Positions 22,753-30,398 of a DNA stretch of 34,908 nt are shown here, one piece after another. Source of the DNA: DASVHS01 sp038244815 (GTDB taxonomy: Bacteria > Acidobacteriota > Thermoanaerobaculia > Gp7-AA8); assembly GCA_038244815.1 (NCBI GenBank), contig JBBRTB010000036.1, positions 1-34,908 of the forward strand. The letters are read 5' to 3'. The translations under genes and the position numbers were made by a program. The notes under the pieces are model-generated. The model did not search any database and was not told where the DNA came from. It saw nothing but the letters and a program-made list of their open reading frames with translations. How positions within the stretch are numbered: the first letter of the stretch is position 1; each line of letters opens with the position of its first letter.

Positions 22753-23589
22753 TCAGAAGAGCGCCATCTGGGCGCCCGAGGGAAGAACGGCCCGGCGCGG
22801 CAGACCGCGGCGCCTGATGTCGTAGACGCCGGTGGGCTGGAACTGCTTGGCGATTCCAAGCTCGAGCTGGACGCCGTTGCGTTCCAGCAGTCTCGTGGCC
22901 AGGTCGCGCACGATCGACTCGTGATTGTTTTTCTCGGACAGATGGATCATGCACAGCGTCTTGAGATCGGCGCCCATCATCCGCTGCACCGCGGTCATGG
23001 CGTCTTCGTTCGACAGATGGCCGAAGCGCGACATGATCCGGCGCTTCAGACTCCACGGATACGTGCCCAAGCGCAGCATGTCCACATCGTGGTTGGCCTC
23101 GAAGAAGAGGCCGTCGCAGTCGCTGAGGTGCTGCACGACGGTGTCGTCGGCCTGCCCGAGATCGCTGGCCAGACCCACCCGCGTTCCGTCACGCGCCTCG
23201 ATGACGAAGCAGGATGGATCGGCTGCATCATGGAGCGTGCGGCGCGCATGGACGTTCAGCTCGCCGATGCGGAATGTGGAGTTGTTCTCGAAAAGGACGA
23301 TGTTCGTCTCCATGTGATCGATGCGGCTGGCGTTCAGCGTCCCGCGGGTCAGGTAGATCGGGATGCCGTACTTGCGGGCGATGCGCTCGGCGCCGCGGAT
23401 GTGATCGTAATGCTCGTGCGTGATGACGATCGCCTTGAGCAGCTCGATGTCGCGGTCGACGAGCTCGAGACGCTTCCTGGTCTCGCGGGGACCGAGACCG
23501 GCGTCGACGAGGATGCTGGTGCCGTCGCTCTCGAAGTAGTAGGCGTTGCCTGCGCTGCCTGATCCGAGGGGGGCCACAATCATCGGCAT
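22753..23589 (-). CDS. MBL-fold metallohydrolase, YycJ/WalJ-like
   Basis: 278 residues from the ATG at 23589 (MPMIVAPLGSGSAGNA); a GTG at 23640 would add 17 residues without similarity. The metal motif is THEHYDH (HxHxDH). LGSGSAGNAYYFESDGTSILVD, written in the family as LxSGSxGN, and GHLSNEDA are typical of YycJ/WalJ. In Firmicutes WalJ is linked to the WalKR cell-wall regulon and DNA replication timing; a nuclease activity is proposed for some relatives. Here it opens a long minus-strand run ending in tmk-holB. The substrate is uncertain. Confidence 0.85.
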   Translation of the reverse strand: MPMIVAPLGSGSAGNAYYFESDGTSILVDAGLGPRETRKRLELVDRDIELLKAIVITHEHYDHIRGAERIARKYGIPIYLTRGTLNASRIDHMETNIVLFENNSTFRIGELNVHARRTLHDAADPSCFVIEARDGTRVGLASDLGQADDTVVQHLSDCDGLFFEANHDVDMLRLGTYPWSLKRRIMSRFGHLSNEDAMTAVQRMMGADLKTLCMIHLSEKNNHESIVRDLATRLLERNGVQLELGIAKQFQPTGVYDIRRRGLPRRAVLPSGAQMALF

Positions 23590-23600
23590 CGAGAGTAGCG

Positions 23601-23615
23601 ATTCGCCAGGCGAAT
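23601..23615. promoter_or_regulatory. Inverted repeat in the murA / MBL divergent promoter region
   Basis: ATTCGCC-A-GGCGAAT is a perfect 7-bp inverted repeat with a one-base centre. It lies 11 nt from the MBL start and 30 nt before murA, in the only gap between these two divergent operons. It could be a shared operator. If the MBL protein starts at the upstream GTG, the repeat would instead be coding. Confidence 0.4.
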
Positions 23616-23645
23616 TGGAAGAACGAATAGAATCGGCCACCAGTT

Positions 23646-24938
23646 ATGGCCATGGAACGTTTTATCGTCGAAGGGGGGCGGCGGCTGGAAGGGACCATCC
23701 GGCCCGGCGGCAACAAGAACGCCGCCCTGCCCATCCTCGCCGCCTGTCTCCTCACGGATGAAGCGGTGACGCTCCGCAATCTGCCGGACATTCAGGATGT
23801 GCGGGTGATGCTGCAGATCCTCGAACAGCTCGGCGCAACCGTCGACCGGCTCGAGCAGAACGTCGTGCGCGTCCACCTCCGGGGGACGTGCTCGTCGGAG
23901 CCTGATCCGGAGCTTTCGAGAAAGATCAGGGCTTCGATTCTTCTGGCCGGGCCGCTGCTGGCGCGCTGCGGCAAGGTGACCGTCGCCAAGCCGGGTGGCG
24001 ACGCCATCGGCCGCCGCCGCGTGGACACGCATCTTCTGGCGCTCGAGGCTCTCGGAGCGCAGATCGAAGTCTCGGCGACGGCGTATCACATGAGCGCGCG
24101 TGAGCTGGTGGGCAAGCGGATGTTTCTCGACGAGGCGTCGGTGACGGCGACCGAAAACGCCGTCATGGCCGCGGTGCTGGCGGAGGGCGACACGCTGATC
24201 TACAACGCCGCCGCCGAGCCGCACGTCCAGGATCTCTGCTACTTCCTGAACGGGCTGGGAGCGCAGATCGAAGGAATTTCCACGAACTCGCTGCGCATCC
24301 GCGGGGTCGATTCTCTACGCGGAGGAGAGTTCTTGATCCCGAGCGATCACATTGAAGTGGGGTCGTACATCGGACTGGCCGCAGTGACGCGCAGCGAGCT
24401 CCTGATCGAGGACGCCGTGCCCGAGCACATGATCGCGGTGCGGTTGATGCTGGAGAAACTCGGTGTCGACATCAGGATCGAAGGGAAGAACATCCGCGTG
24501 CCGAAGGATCAGGAGCTGCGGGTGCGCTACGACATCGGCGCGGCCGTGCCGAAGATCGACGATGGGCCGTGGCCGCTGTTTCCGGCCGACCTCCTGTCGA
24601 TCATGATCATCGTGGCCACCCAGGCCGAAGGCACAGTGATGATCTTCGAGAAGATGTTCGAGTCGCGTCTCTTCTTCACCGACAAGCTGATCGGCATGGG
24701 CGCGCGGATCATCCTGTGCGATCCGCACCGGGCCATCATCGTGGGCGGCAGCCGGCTCTACGCGAGCGAGATCTCCAGCCCGGACATCCGCGCCGGCATG
24801 GCCCTGCTTCTGGCCGCGCTCTGCGCGAAAGGCCAGAGCGTGATCCACAACATCAACCAGATCGATCGCGGCTACGAGCGCATCGAAGAGCGGCTCAACG
24901 CGCTGGGCGCGCGCATCGTCAGGGAGCGCGAGGTGTGA
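23646..24938 (+). CDS. murA: UDP-N-acetylglucosamine 1-carboxyvinyltransferase with Asp in the catalytic loop
   Basis: 430 residues. MurA transfers enolpyruvate from PEP to UDP-GlcNAc, the first committed step of peptidoglycan synthesis. Seen are GGNKNA (K24), the loop KPGGDAIGRRRVDTH and the C-terminal IDRGYERIEERLNALGA. In E. coli the loop has Cys115, the target of fosfomycin; the equivalent here is D119. The same Cys-to-Asp change occurs naturally in Mycobacterium tuberculosis and Chlamydia and gives an active, fosfomycin-insensitive enzyme. The segment FPADLLSIMII holds the general-base Asp. It is the first gene of the murA-folP-cdaA-cdaR-glmM run; the next start overlaps its stop. Confidence 0.93.
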   Translation: MAMERFIVEGGRRLEGTIRPGGNKNAALPILAACLLTDEAVTLRNLPDIQDVRVMLQILEQLGATVDRLEQNVVRVHLRGTCSSEPDPELSRKIRASILLAGPLLARCGKVTVAKPGGDAIGRRRVDTHLLALEALGAQIEVSATAYHMSARELVGKRMFLDEASVTATENAVMAAVLAEGDTLIYNAAAEPHVQDLCYFLNGLGAQIEGISTNSLRIRGVDSLRGGEFLIPSDHIEVGSYIGLAAVTRSELLIEDAVPEHMIAVRLMLEKLGVDIRIEGKNIRVPKDQELRVRYDIGAAVPKIDDGPWPLFPADLLSIMIIVATQAEGTVMIFEKMFESRLFFTDKLIGMGARIILCDPHRAIIVGGSRLYASEISSPDIRAGMALLLAALCAKGQSVIHNINQIDRGYERIEERLNALGARIVREREV

Positions 24939-25777
24939 TTGCGCTTCCGCGAGGCCGAAGTCTGGCCTTCTCGCATCTGCCAATGGTCATGGGAATCCTC
25001 AATGTGACGCCCGACTCGTTTTCCGACGGCGGCGTACATTTCGATCAATCGAAAGCCCTTCATGCGGCGATGCAGATGGAGGAGGACGGCGCGCGAATCA
25101 TCGACATCGGAGGAGAGTCGACCCGCCCGGGCGCCGAGGCGGTCAGCGCGGCGGAGGAATCGGAGCGCGTCATTCCGGTGATCGAGGAGATCCGCAGGCG
25201 GTCCGATGTGGCCATCTCCATCGATACGACCAAGGCCCAGGTGGCGCGGGCGGCCCTGGACGCGGGCGCGGACATCATCAACGATGTCTCGGCACTGCGC
25301 CGCGATCCGGCCATGCCGCCGCTGGCGGCGAGCGCGGGAGTGCCGGTCGTGCTCATGCACATGCGCGGGGAGCCGCGGACGATGCAGCAGATGACCCACT
25401 ATGACGATGTGGTCGCGGACGTGGGGCGGGAACTGCACGAATGCGTTCTCAAAGCGGTCGGCGCCGGCATCGACCGGCAGCAGATCCTCATCGACCCGGG
25501 GATCGGCTTCGCCAAGAACGCGGAGCAGAATCTCGAACTGCTGGCACGGTGCGGGGAGTTGCGCGCGATCGGGCCGGTGGTGATCGGCGCGTCGCGGAAG
25601 GCCTTCATCGGCCATCTGACCGGGCGAGCCGCCGGTCCCGAGCGGATGGTGGGATCGCTCGCCGCGGTGGCGGCTGCGTTTCGTGGGGGAGCGACGATCG
25701 TGCGCGTTCACGATGTGCGGCAGACGGCCGACTTCCTCCGGGTTCTGGTGGCAATCGACGCGAGGTCCGGGGCGTGA
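24935..25777 (+). CDS. folP: Dihydropteroate synthase
   Basis: 280 residues from a GTG overlapping the murA stop (GTGA). It joins p-aminobenzoate to the pterin pyrophosphate in folate synthesis and is the sulfonamide target. Signatures are ILNVTPDSFSDGG, IIDIGGESTRPGAE, SIDTTKAQVA, IINDVSA, LIDPGIGFAKN and the C-terminal VRVHDV. All are intact and the length is normal. Its stop overlaps the GTG of cdaA, as in the folP-cdaA arrangement seen in several phyla. Confidence 0.95.
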   Translation: MIALPRGRSLAFSHLPMVMGILNVTPDSFSDGGVHFDQSKALHAAMQMEEDGARIIDIGGESTRPGAEAVSAAEESERVIPVIEEIRRRSDVAISIDTTKAQVARAALDAGADIINDVSALRRDPAMPPLAASAGVPVVLMHMRGEPRTMQQMTHYDDVVADVGRELHECVLKAVGAGIDRQQILIDPGIGFAKNAEQNLELLARCGELRAIGPVVIGASRKAFIGHLTGRAAGPERMVGSLAAVAAAFRGGATIVRVHDVRQTADFLRVLVAIDARSGA

Positions 25778-26544
25778 GTCTTTTCGATCGCGTGATGTCG
25801 CTGCAGTTCACGTGGCGGGACGGCGTCGACATCCTGCTCGTGGCCGTCGTCATCTACGGAATCCTCAATCTGATCCGCGGGACGCGGGCCATGCAGATCT
25901 CGATCGGACTGACGGTGGTGGCCAGCACGTTCTTCGTAGCCCGGGCCTTCGATCTCAGCGCGCTCGAGGCCATCTCGCGCGAGATCCTCTTCTATCTGCC
26001 GTTCGCCATCATCGTCCTCTTTCAGCAGGAGATCCGGCGAGCTCTGGCCCGCATGGGAGGCAGTCCGCTCCTGGCGATTTTCCGGCGCCGCAACGGCGGC
26101 GTTCCGTTCGAGGCCATCCTCAGCGCCTGCGACGTCCTTGCCGGCAAGCACATCGGGGCCCTCATGGCCATCGAGGGGACGCAGACGCTGCGCGCCTACG
26201 AGGAAGCGGCCAAGCCGCTGGACGCACTGCTCAGCGCCGAGATCCTCGTGGCCATCTTCACGCCGGGCGGACCGCTGCACGACGGTGCGGCTCTGATCCG
26301 CGGCAACCGCGTCCTGGCGGCGGGGGCGTTTCTTCCGCTGACCACTGCCGCCGATCCGAAGCTCGCGCACGGCACCCGGCACCGCGCCGCCCTCGGTCTG
26401 AGCGAAGAATGCGACGCGCTTCTGATCGTCATCTCGGAAGAAAACGGATCGATCGCCGCCGCGCGGGAAGGCACTCTGTATGAGAATCTCGATGCCCTGA
26501 TGCTGCGCCAGCTCCTCGGTGAACAGTTCGGAGCGCGAAAATGA
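25774..26544 (+). CDS. cdaA: Diadenylate cyclase CdaA
   Basis: 256 residues from a GTG at 25774 that overlaps the folP stop; an ATG at 25795 is the alternative. It makes c-di-AMP from two ATP. Three N-terminal membrane spans (about residues 18-85: ILLVAVVIYGILNLI, ISIGLTVVASTFFVA, ILFYLPFAIIVLF) are followed by the DAC domain. Catalytic motifs are GGPLHDGAALIRG (DGA) and GTRHRAALGLSEE (RHR). Both are intact. The downstream cdaR and glmM are its known regulatory partners. c-di-AMP controls turgor and potassium in characterised species. Confidence 0.93.
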   Translation: MSLFDRVMSLQFTWRDGVDILLVAVVIYGILNLIRGTRAMQISIGLTVVASTFFVARAFDLSALEAISREILFYLPFAIIVLFQQEIRRALARMGGSPLLAIFRRRNGGVPFEAILSACDVLAGKHIGALMAIEGTQTLRAYEEAAKPLDALLSAEILVAIFTPGGPLHDGAALIRGNRVLAAGAFLPLTTAADPKLAHGTRHRAALGLSEECDALLIVISEENGSIAAAREGTLYENLDALMLRQLLGEQFGARK

Positions 26545-27245
26545 AGAGCCTCGCGCTCAAGCTCATCGCCCTCGTCCTGGCCCTGGTGGTCTGGTTCGTG
26601 GTCTCGGCACCCCGCCGGGAGCGAGCCATCGAGCGACGTTTCGCTGCGCCCGTCTCGATCGTTGGATTGTCGCGCGAGTTCCTGATCACCACGCCGATGC
26701 CGGAGACCGTGAGCGTGCGCCTGCGCGGCCGCGCTTCCGACCTGCATTCCGCATCGTCGCAGACACTCGACGTCCCGGTCGACGTCGGCTTCATCCGCCA
26801 GGGTGGCGACGTGACGGTTACGCTCCGGCCCCAGGCCGTGCATACCCCACCCGACATCGAAGTCGTGGCCATCGATCCGAACCGATTGCAGTTTCACGTG
26901 GAGCCGCTGCGCCAGCGTCTGTTGCCGATCCGCCCTTTGCTCGACGGTCATCCGCCGCCGGGCTATCTCGTGGGCGATCCGACGCTCGATCCCGACCGCG
27001 CGCTCGTCTCCGGGCCGGCGTCGCAGATCCGTGTGATGAGCGAGGTCAGCACCGAACGCATTAACATGACCCAGCGCACGGCGACGTTTGTGCAGAACGT
27101 AGCGGTCGTGTCGGATTCTCCGCTGGCCCGTGTGCTCGCGCCGTCCACCACGCAGGTGACCGTTCCGGTACTCGCCGAGGTGGGACCGAATCCGCCCGAG
27201 CCGGCGGAGAAGGCGAAAAAGGGCGGCGGAGCGCAGAAACCATGA
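26541..27245 (+). CDS. cdaR: CdaA regulatory protein, YbbR-domain CdaR
   Basis: 234 residues. One N-terminal membrane span (LKLIALVLALVVWFVV) anchors an exported portion with about two YbbR repeats (residues 30-125 and 125-220), for example the YLVGDPTLDPDRALVSGPAS stretch. CdaR binds CdaA in Firmicutes and modulates c-di-AMP production. Characterised CdaR proteins often have four YbbR repeats; this one is shorter. The C-terminus is Pro/Lys/Gly-rich. ATGA overlaps with cdaA before it and glmM after it. Confidence 0.87.
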   Translation: MKSLALKLIALVLALVVWFVVSAPRRERAIERRFAAPVSIVGLSREFLITTPMPETVSVRLRGRASDLHSASSQTLDVPVDVGFIRQGGDVTVTLRPQAVHTPPDIEVVAIDPNRLQFHVEPLRQRLLPIRPLLDGHPPPGYLVGDPTLDPDRALVSGPASQIRVMSEVSTERINMTQRTATFVQNVAVVSDSPLARVLAPSTTQVTVPVLAEVGPNPPEPAEKAKKGGGAQKP

Positions 27246-28576
27246 GAATTCTCTTTGGCACCGACGGGATCCGCGGAAAGGCTCACCAGTATCCGCTAGA
27301 CGGTGCGACGATGTTCGCGCTCGGCGAGGCGCTCGGTCATCGTCTGCGCAAGGGCAATTCCAGACCGCGAGTGCTCCTGGGGATGGACACGCGCGAGTCG
27401 GGTCCGCAGATCGCACGGGCCCTGACGGCCGGAGTGGCCGCCGGCGGAGGGGAAGCGCAGGTCATCGGCGTCATCCCGACCCCGGGCGTAGCCTACCTCT
27501 GCCGCACGACCGACGCCGCCGCGGGCATCTCGATCTCGGCGTCCCACAATCCGTTCACGGACAACGGCGTGAAGATCTTCGGCCACGACGGAATGAAACT
27601 ACCGGACGCGATCGAGGAGCAGATCGAAGACGAGTTGCGCGCTCTGCGCCGCGACGACTCCATCGTTCCGGATGCGCCGGCCGGCGAATCGAAGGAGCTC
27701 ATCGAGTCGTACGAGCGATTTCTCATCTCCGGCGTGAAGCCGAACGCGCTGGCGGGACGCAAAGTGGTTCTCGATACCGGACACGGCGCCGCGTATCGCA
27801 TCGCCCCGGAAGTCTTCCGCCGCGTCGGCGCGGAGGTCGTCGTCATTCACGACCACCCCAATGGACGCAACATCAATGACGACTCGGGAGCACTCCATCC
27901 GGAGCGGCTGGCCGAAGTCGTCGTGCAGCAGAGCGCCGACTTCGGCGTGGCCTTCGACGGCGATGCCGACCGGGCCATCTTCGCCGACGACGCCGGAAAC
28001 ATCCGCGACGGCGACGAGATCATCTATCTGTGGGCCCAGCATCTGCGGCGATCCAACAAGCTGAAGAACGACGCCATCGTCACGACGGTGATGTCGAATT
28101 TCGGTTTCGAGAAGCAGTTGCGGTCCGACGGCATCGAGCTGCTGCGCGCGAACGTCGGCGACAAGTACGTCCTCGAGCTCATGCAGGAGCGCAAAGCCAT
28201 CCTCGGCGGCGAACAGTCGGGGCACATCATCGATCTGACCGTGCACACCACCGGCGACGGCATCCACACCGCGCTCGTCTTCGGAGAGATCCTGGCCGGA
28301 TTGTCGAAGAAGTTTTCGCAACTGCGGACGTTCACGCCGATGCCGCAGCTTCTTCTGAACGAGAAGGTGGGATCGAAGCCGCCGCTGCAGTCGCTTCCGA
28401 AGTTTCAGGCTGCACACCAGCAGAAGCTCGGAGAGCTCGCGGGCCGCGGCCGCATTCTCGTCCGCTACTCGGGAACAGAGAATCTCGTGCGGGTCATGGT
28501 GGAAGGCGAAGACGACGTACAGATCCGAAAAATCGCCGCGGAGCTGCGGGATGTCCTGAAGGATGAGATTGGATAA
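27242..28576 (+). CDS. glmM: Phosphoglucosamine mutase
   Basis: 444 residues. GlmM converts glucosamine-6-P to glucosamine-1-P on the way to UDP-GlcNAc, the substrate of MurA. The phosphoserine is S101 in ISISASHNP, the metal loop is AFDGDADRAIF, the sugar loop is GGEQSGHII, and the phosphate-binding loop near the end is RYSGTENLVRVM. GlmM also binds and inhibits CdaA in Firmicutes. The gene overlaps cdaR by 4 nt and closes the run; a repeat-rich gap follows. Confidence 0.96.
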   Translation: MRILFGTDGIRGKAHQYPLDGATMFALGEALGHRLRKGNSRPRVLLGMDTRESGPQIARALTAGVAAGGGEAQVIGVIPTPGVAYLCRTTDAAAGISISASHNPFTDNGVKIFGHDGMKLPDAIEEQIEDELRALRRDDSIVPDAPAGESKELIESYERFLISGVKPNALAGRKVVLDTGHGAAYRIAPEVFRRVGAEVVVIHDHPNGRNINDDSGALHPERLAEVVVQQSADFGVAFDGDADRAIFADDAGNIRDGDEIIYLWAQHLRRSNKLKNDAIVTTVMSNFGFEKQLRSDGIELLRANVGDKYVLELMQERKAILGGEQSGHIIDLTVHTTGDGIHTALVFGEILAGLSKKFSQLRTFTPMPQLLLNEKVGSKPPLQSLPKFQAAHQQKLGELAGRGRILVRYSGTENLVRVMVEGEDDVQIRKIAAELRDVLKDEIG

Positions 28577-28577
28577 G

Positions 28578-28700
28578 GGTGCTGGGTGCTCGGGCCTCGG
28601 GCCTCGGGCCTCGGTTTGAAGATTCAACCGGGCACCGAGAACCGGAAACCGAGGACCGAGCACCGGAAACCGAGGACCGAGACCGAGGACCGAGGACGGG
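28578..28700. repeat. Tandem and inverted repeats downstream of glmM
   Basis: Three copies of a CGGGCCT-type unit are followed by several CCGAGGACCGAG / ACCGGAAACCGAG units. GGTGCTCGG near the left is the complement of CCGAGCACC near the right, so the block can fold back. It fills the whole gap between glmM and the SDR gene and may serve as a transcription end or spacer. Confidence 0.8.
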
Positions 28701-28706
28701 GTGAAC

Positions 28707-29459
28707 ATGACGAACGATCGATGGACACTGCACGGCAAGACCGCGCTCGTCACCGGCTGCACGAGCGGTATCGGCCTCGGCATCGCCGACGAGCTGCTTC
28801 GATTCGGGGCCACCGTGATCGGCGTGGCGCGTGACGTGGGCCGGTTGCGCGACTGGTCGCGGCAGCGCGAAGGCACGCGCGCCATCGCCGGCGACGTCAC
28901 GCGCCGGGAAGACCGCGAAGCGATGTTTGCCGGCCTCGACCGGCTCGATATTCTGGTCAACAACGCCGGCACGAACATCCGCAAAACGACGGCTGAATAT
29001 ACGGACGACGAATACGTCCACCTGCGCGAGGCGAATATGGATGCCGCTTTCGCGATGTGCCGTGCCGCTTATCCCGCGCTGCGCGCATCCGGCGATGCGT
29101 CGATCGTCAACATCGTGTCGGTGGCGGCGTTCCGGAACCTCGGCACCGGCACTCCGTACGCCATGAGCAAGGCGGCCGTGGTCCAGATGACGAGAACCAC
29201 GGCGGCGGAGTGGGCGAAGGACGGTATCCGCGTCAATGCCGTGGCCCCGTGGTATATCCGCACGCCGCTCGCCGAGCCCGTTCTCAAGGACCCAGCGCGT
29301 CTGGCGGCCATCCTGGCGCGCACACCGCTCGGTCGCGTTGGCGAAATCGAAGAAGTGGCAGGACTTACGGTATTTCTTTGTCTTCCAGCCGCGTCCTACA
29401 TCACCGGCCAGTGCATTGCCGTCGACGGGGGATTCAGCGTGGCCGGCGTGTTCGGCTGA
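28707..29459 (+). CDS. Short-chain dehydrogenase/reductase (tropinone-reductase-like)
   Basis: 250 residues from the ATG at 28707 (a GTG two codons upstream is possible). The NAD(P) motif is TGCTSGIGLG and the NNAG strand is ILVNNAGTN. The catalytic residues are S138, Y151 and K155 (NIVSVAAFRNLGTGTPYAMSK). The ending YITGQCIAVDGGFSVAG is typical of SDRs. The overall pattern, with residue Trp-Tyr in VAPWYIRTPLAEPVL, recalls tropinone-reductase-like SDRs. The substrate is unknown and there is no pathway context, as it is isolated between repeat DNA and the H1-like gene. Confidence 0.85.
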   Translation: MTNDRWTLHGKTALVTGCTSGIGLGIADELLRFGATVIGVARDVGRLRDWSRQREGTRAIAGDVTRREDREAMFAGLDRLDILVNNAGTNIRKTTAEYTDDEYVHLREANMDAAFAMCRAAYPALRASGDASIVNIVSVAAFRNLGTGTPYAMSKAAVVQMTRTTAAEWAKDGIRVNAVAPWYIRTPLAEPVLKDPARLAAILARTPLGRVGEIEEVAGLTVFLCLPAASYITGQCIAVDGGFSVAGVFG

Positions 29460-29543
29460 GCCGGGCCGATTTTCCTAGCGCACCGCTGGCTCCGCTGCTA
29501 TATTGCGCCATTCATTTTCAGCCTCTTTAGAGAGAGAGATCCG

Positions 29544-30398
29544 ATGGCCAAGGTGCAGGGGAAGAAGAAGACCGCCACGGCGGGCCGTCGTGCGGCCGGC
29601 AAGGTTGCGGCCCGGGCGAAGAGCGTCTCCCGATCCATCAAGAAAAAGGTGGTGGCTCGCCGGCCTGCGGCGCGTCCCAAGGCCGCGAAAAAGGTTCCCC
29701 CGCGAGCGGCCGCGAGAGTGGGCAAGGCCGTGAAGCGCGTCGCGGCAGCACCGTCCAAGCCCGTGGCTGTTTCAGTGGCCGCAAAAGTCCCGGCCGTCCG
29801 CAGCGTTCCCGCGGCGCCGAGGCCGGCACCCGAACCGAAGAAATCCCGTGCTCGCCGTCCGCGCCCGCGCGTTCACTCGAACGGCGCGCCTGTGGCGAAC
29901 TGGCTGCCTCAGGGTGTGCCGAAGCCGCGTTCTTCGTCGTTCATCCCGGCGCCTCCGCGCGCCGAAGCACCGTCGCTGATCGCCGCTCCACCGGCGTCGT
30001 CGGATCGCCTTATCCGTCCCGAGGACGTGACCGAGTTCGTGACGCGCACGGTTCCCGTGCGTGTCGACGTCGAACAGGGTGCAGGCCGCGTGTTCATCAG
30101 CGTCAATCCCGATGAGGTCACGCTCCGCCCCGGCGAAGGCATCGAATGGGATTTCCGTTACCTCGGCGGCGCCGACGTGATGGTCGACGAGGTCGTGGTG
30201 GAGTTCGAGAAGCCCTCGCCGTTTTCTTCGATGACGTTCAAGTCGCGGAAACCGGGAACGGCCCGGCCTCACCGCCAGCTCTCCGGACCGGTGCATAAGT
30301 CGTCGGTCGGAAAACGGATCGAGTACACGATTCGCGCGATGACGGCGTTCAAGACGGCCATGGCGATGAAGAAACTGATCCTGAGCGTGCAGCCTTAG
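29544..30398 (+). CDS. Histone-H1-like basic protein with a beta-rich C-terminal region
   Basis: 284 residues behind an AGAGAGAGAG purine tract. Residues 1-115 are almost only K, R, A, P and V in H1-like runs (GKKKTATAGRRAAGKVAAR, KKVPPRAAARVGKAVKR), a low-complexity DNA- or RNA-binding tail. Residues 115-165 are Pro/Ala/Ser-rich linker. Residues 165-284 look like one beta-sandwich (VFISVNPDEVTLRPGEGIEW, DEVVVEFEKPSPF, RIEYTIRAM), somewhat cupredoxin-like but without metal ligands. Nucleoid binding is inferred from composition; the C-terminal fold is unassigned. A TATATT box lies at about 29499-29504. It converges on carB with a 4-nt overlap. Confidence 0.7.
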   Translation: MAKVQGKKKTATAGRRAAGKVAARAKSVSRSIKKKVVARRPAARPKAAKKVPPRAAARVGKAVKRVAAAPSKPVAVSVAAKVPAVRSVPAAPRPAPEPKKSRARRPRPRVHSNGAPVANWLPQGVPKPRSSSFIPAPPRAEAPSLIAAPPASSDRLIRPEDVTEFVTRTVPVRVDVEQGAGRVFISVNPDEVTLRPGEGIEWDFRYLGGADVMVDEVVVEFEKPSPFSSMTFKSRKPGTARPHRQLSGPVHKSSVGKRIEYTIRAMTAFKTAMAMKKLILSVQP

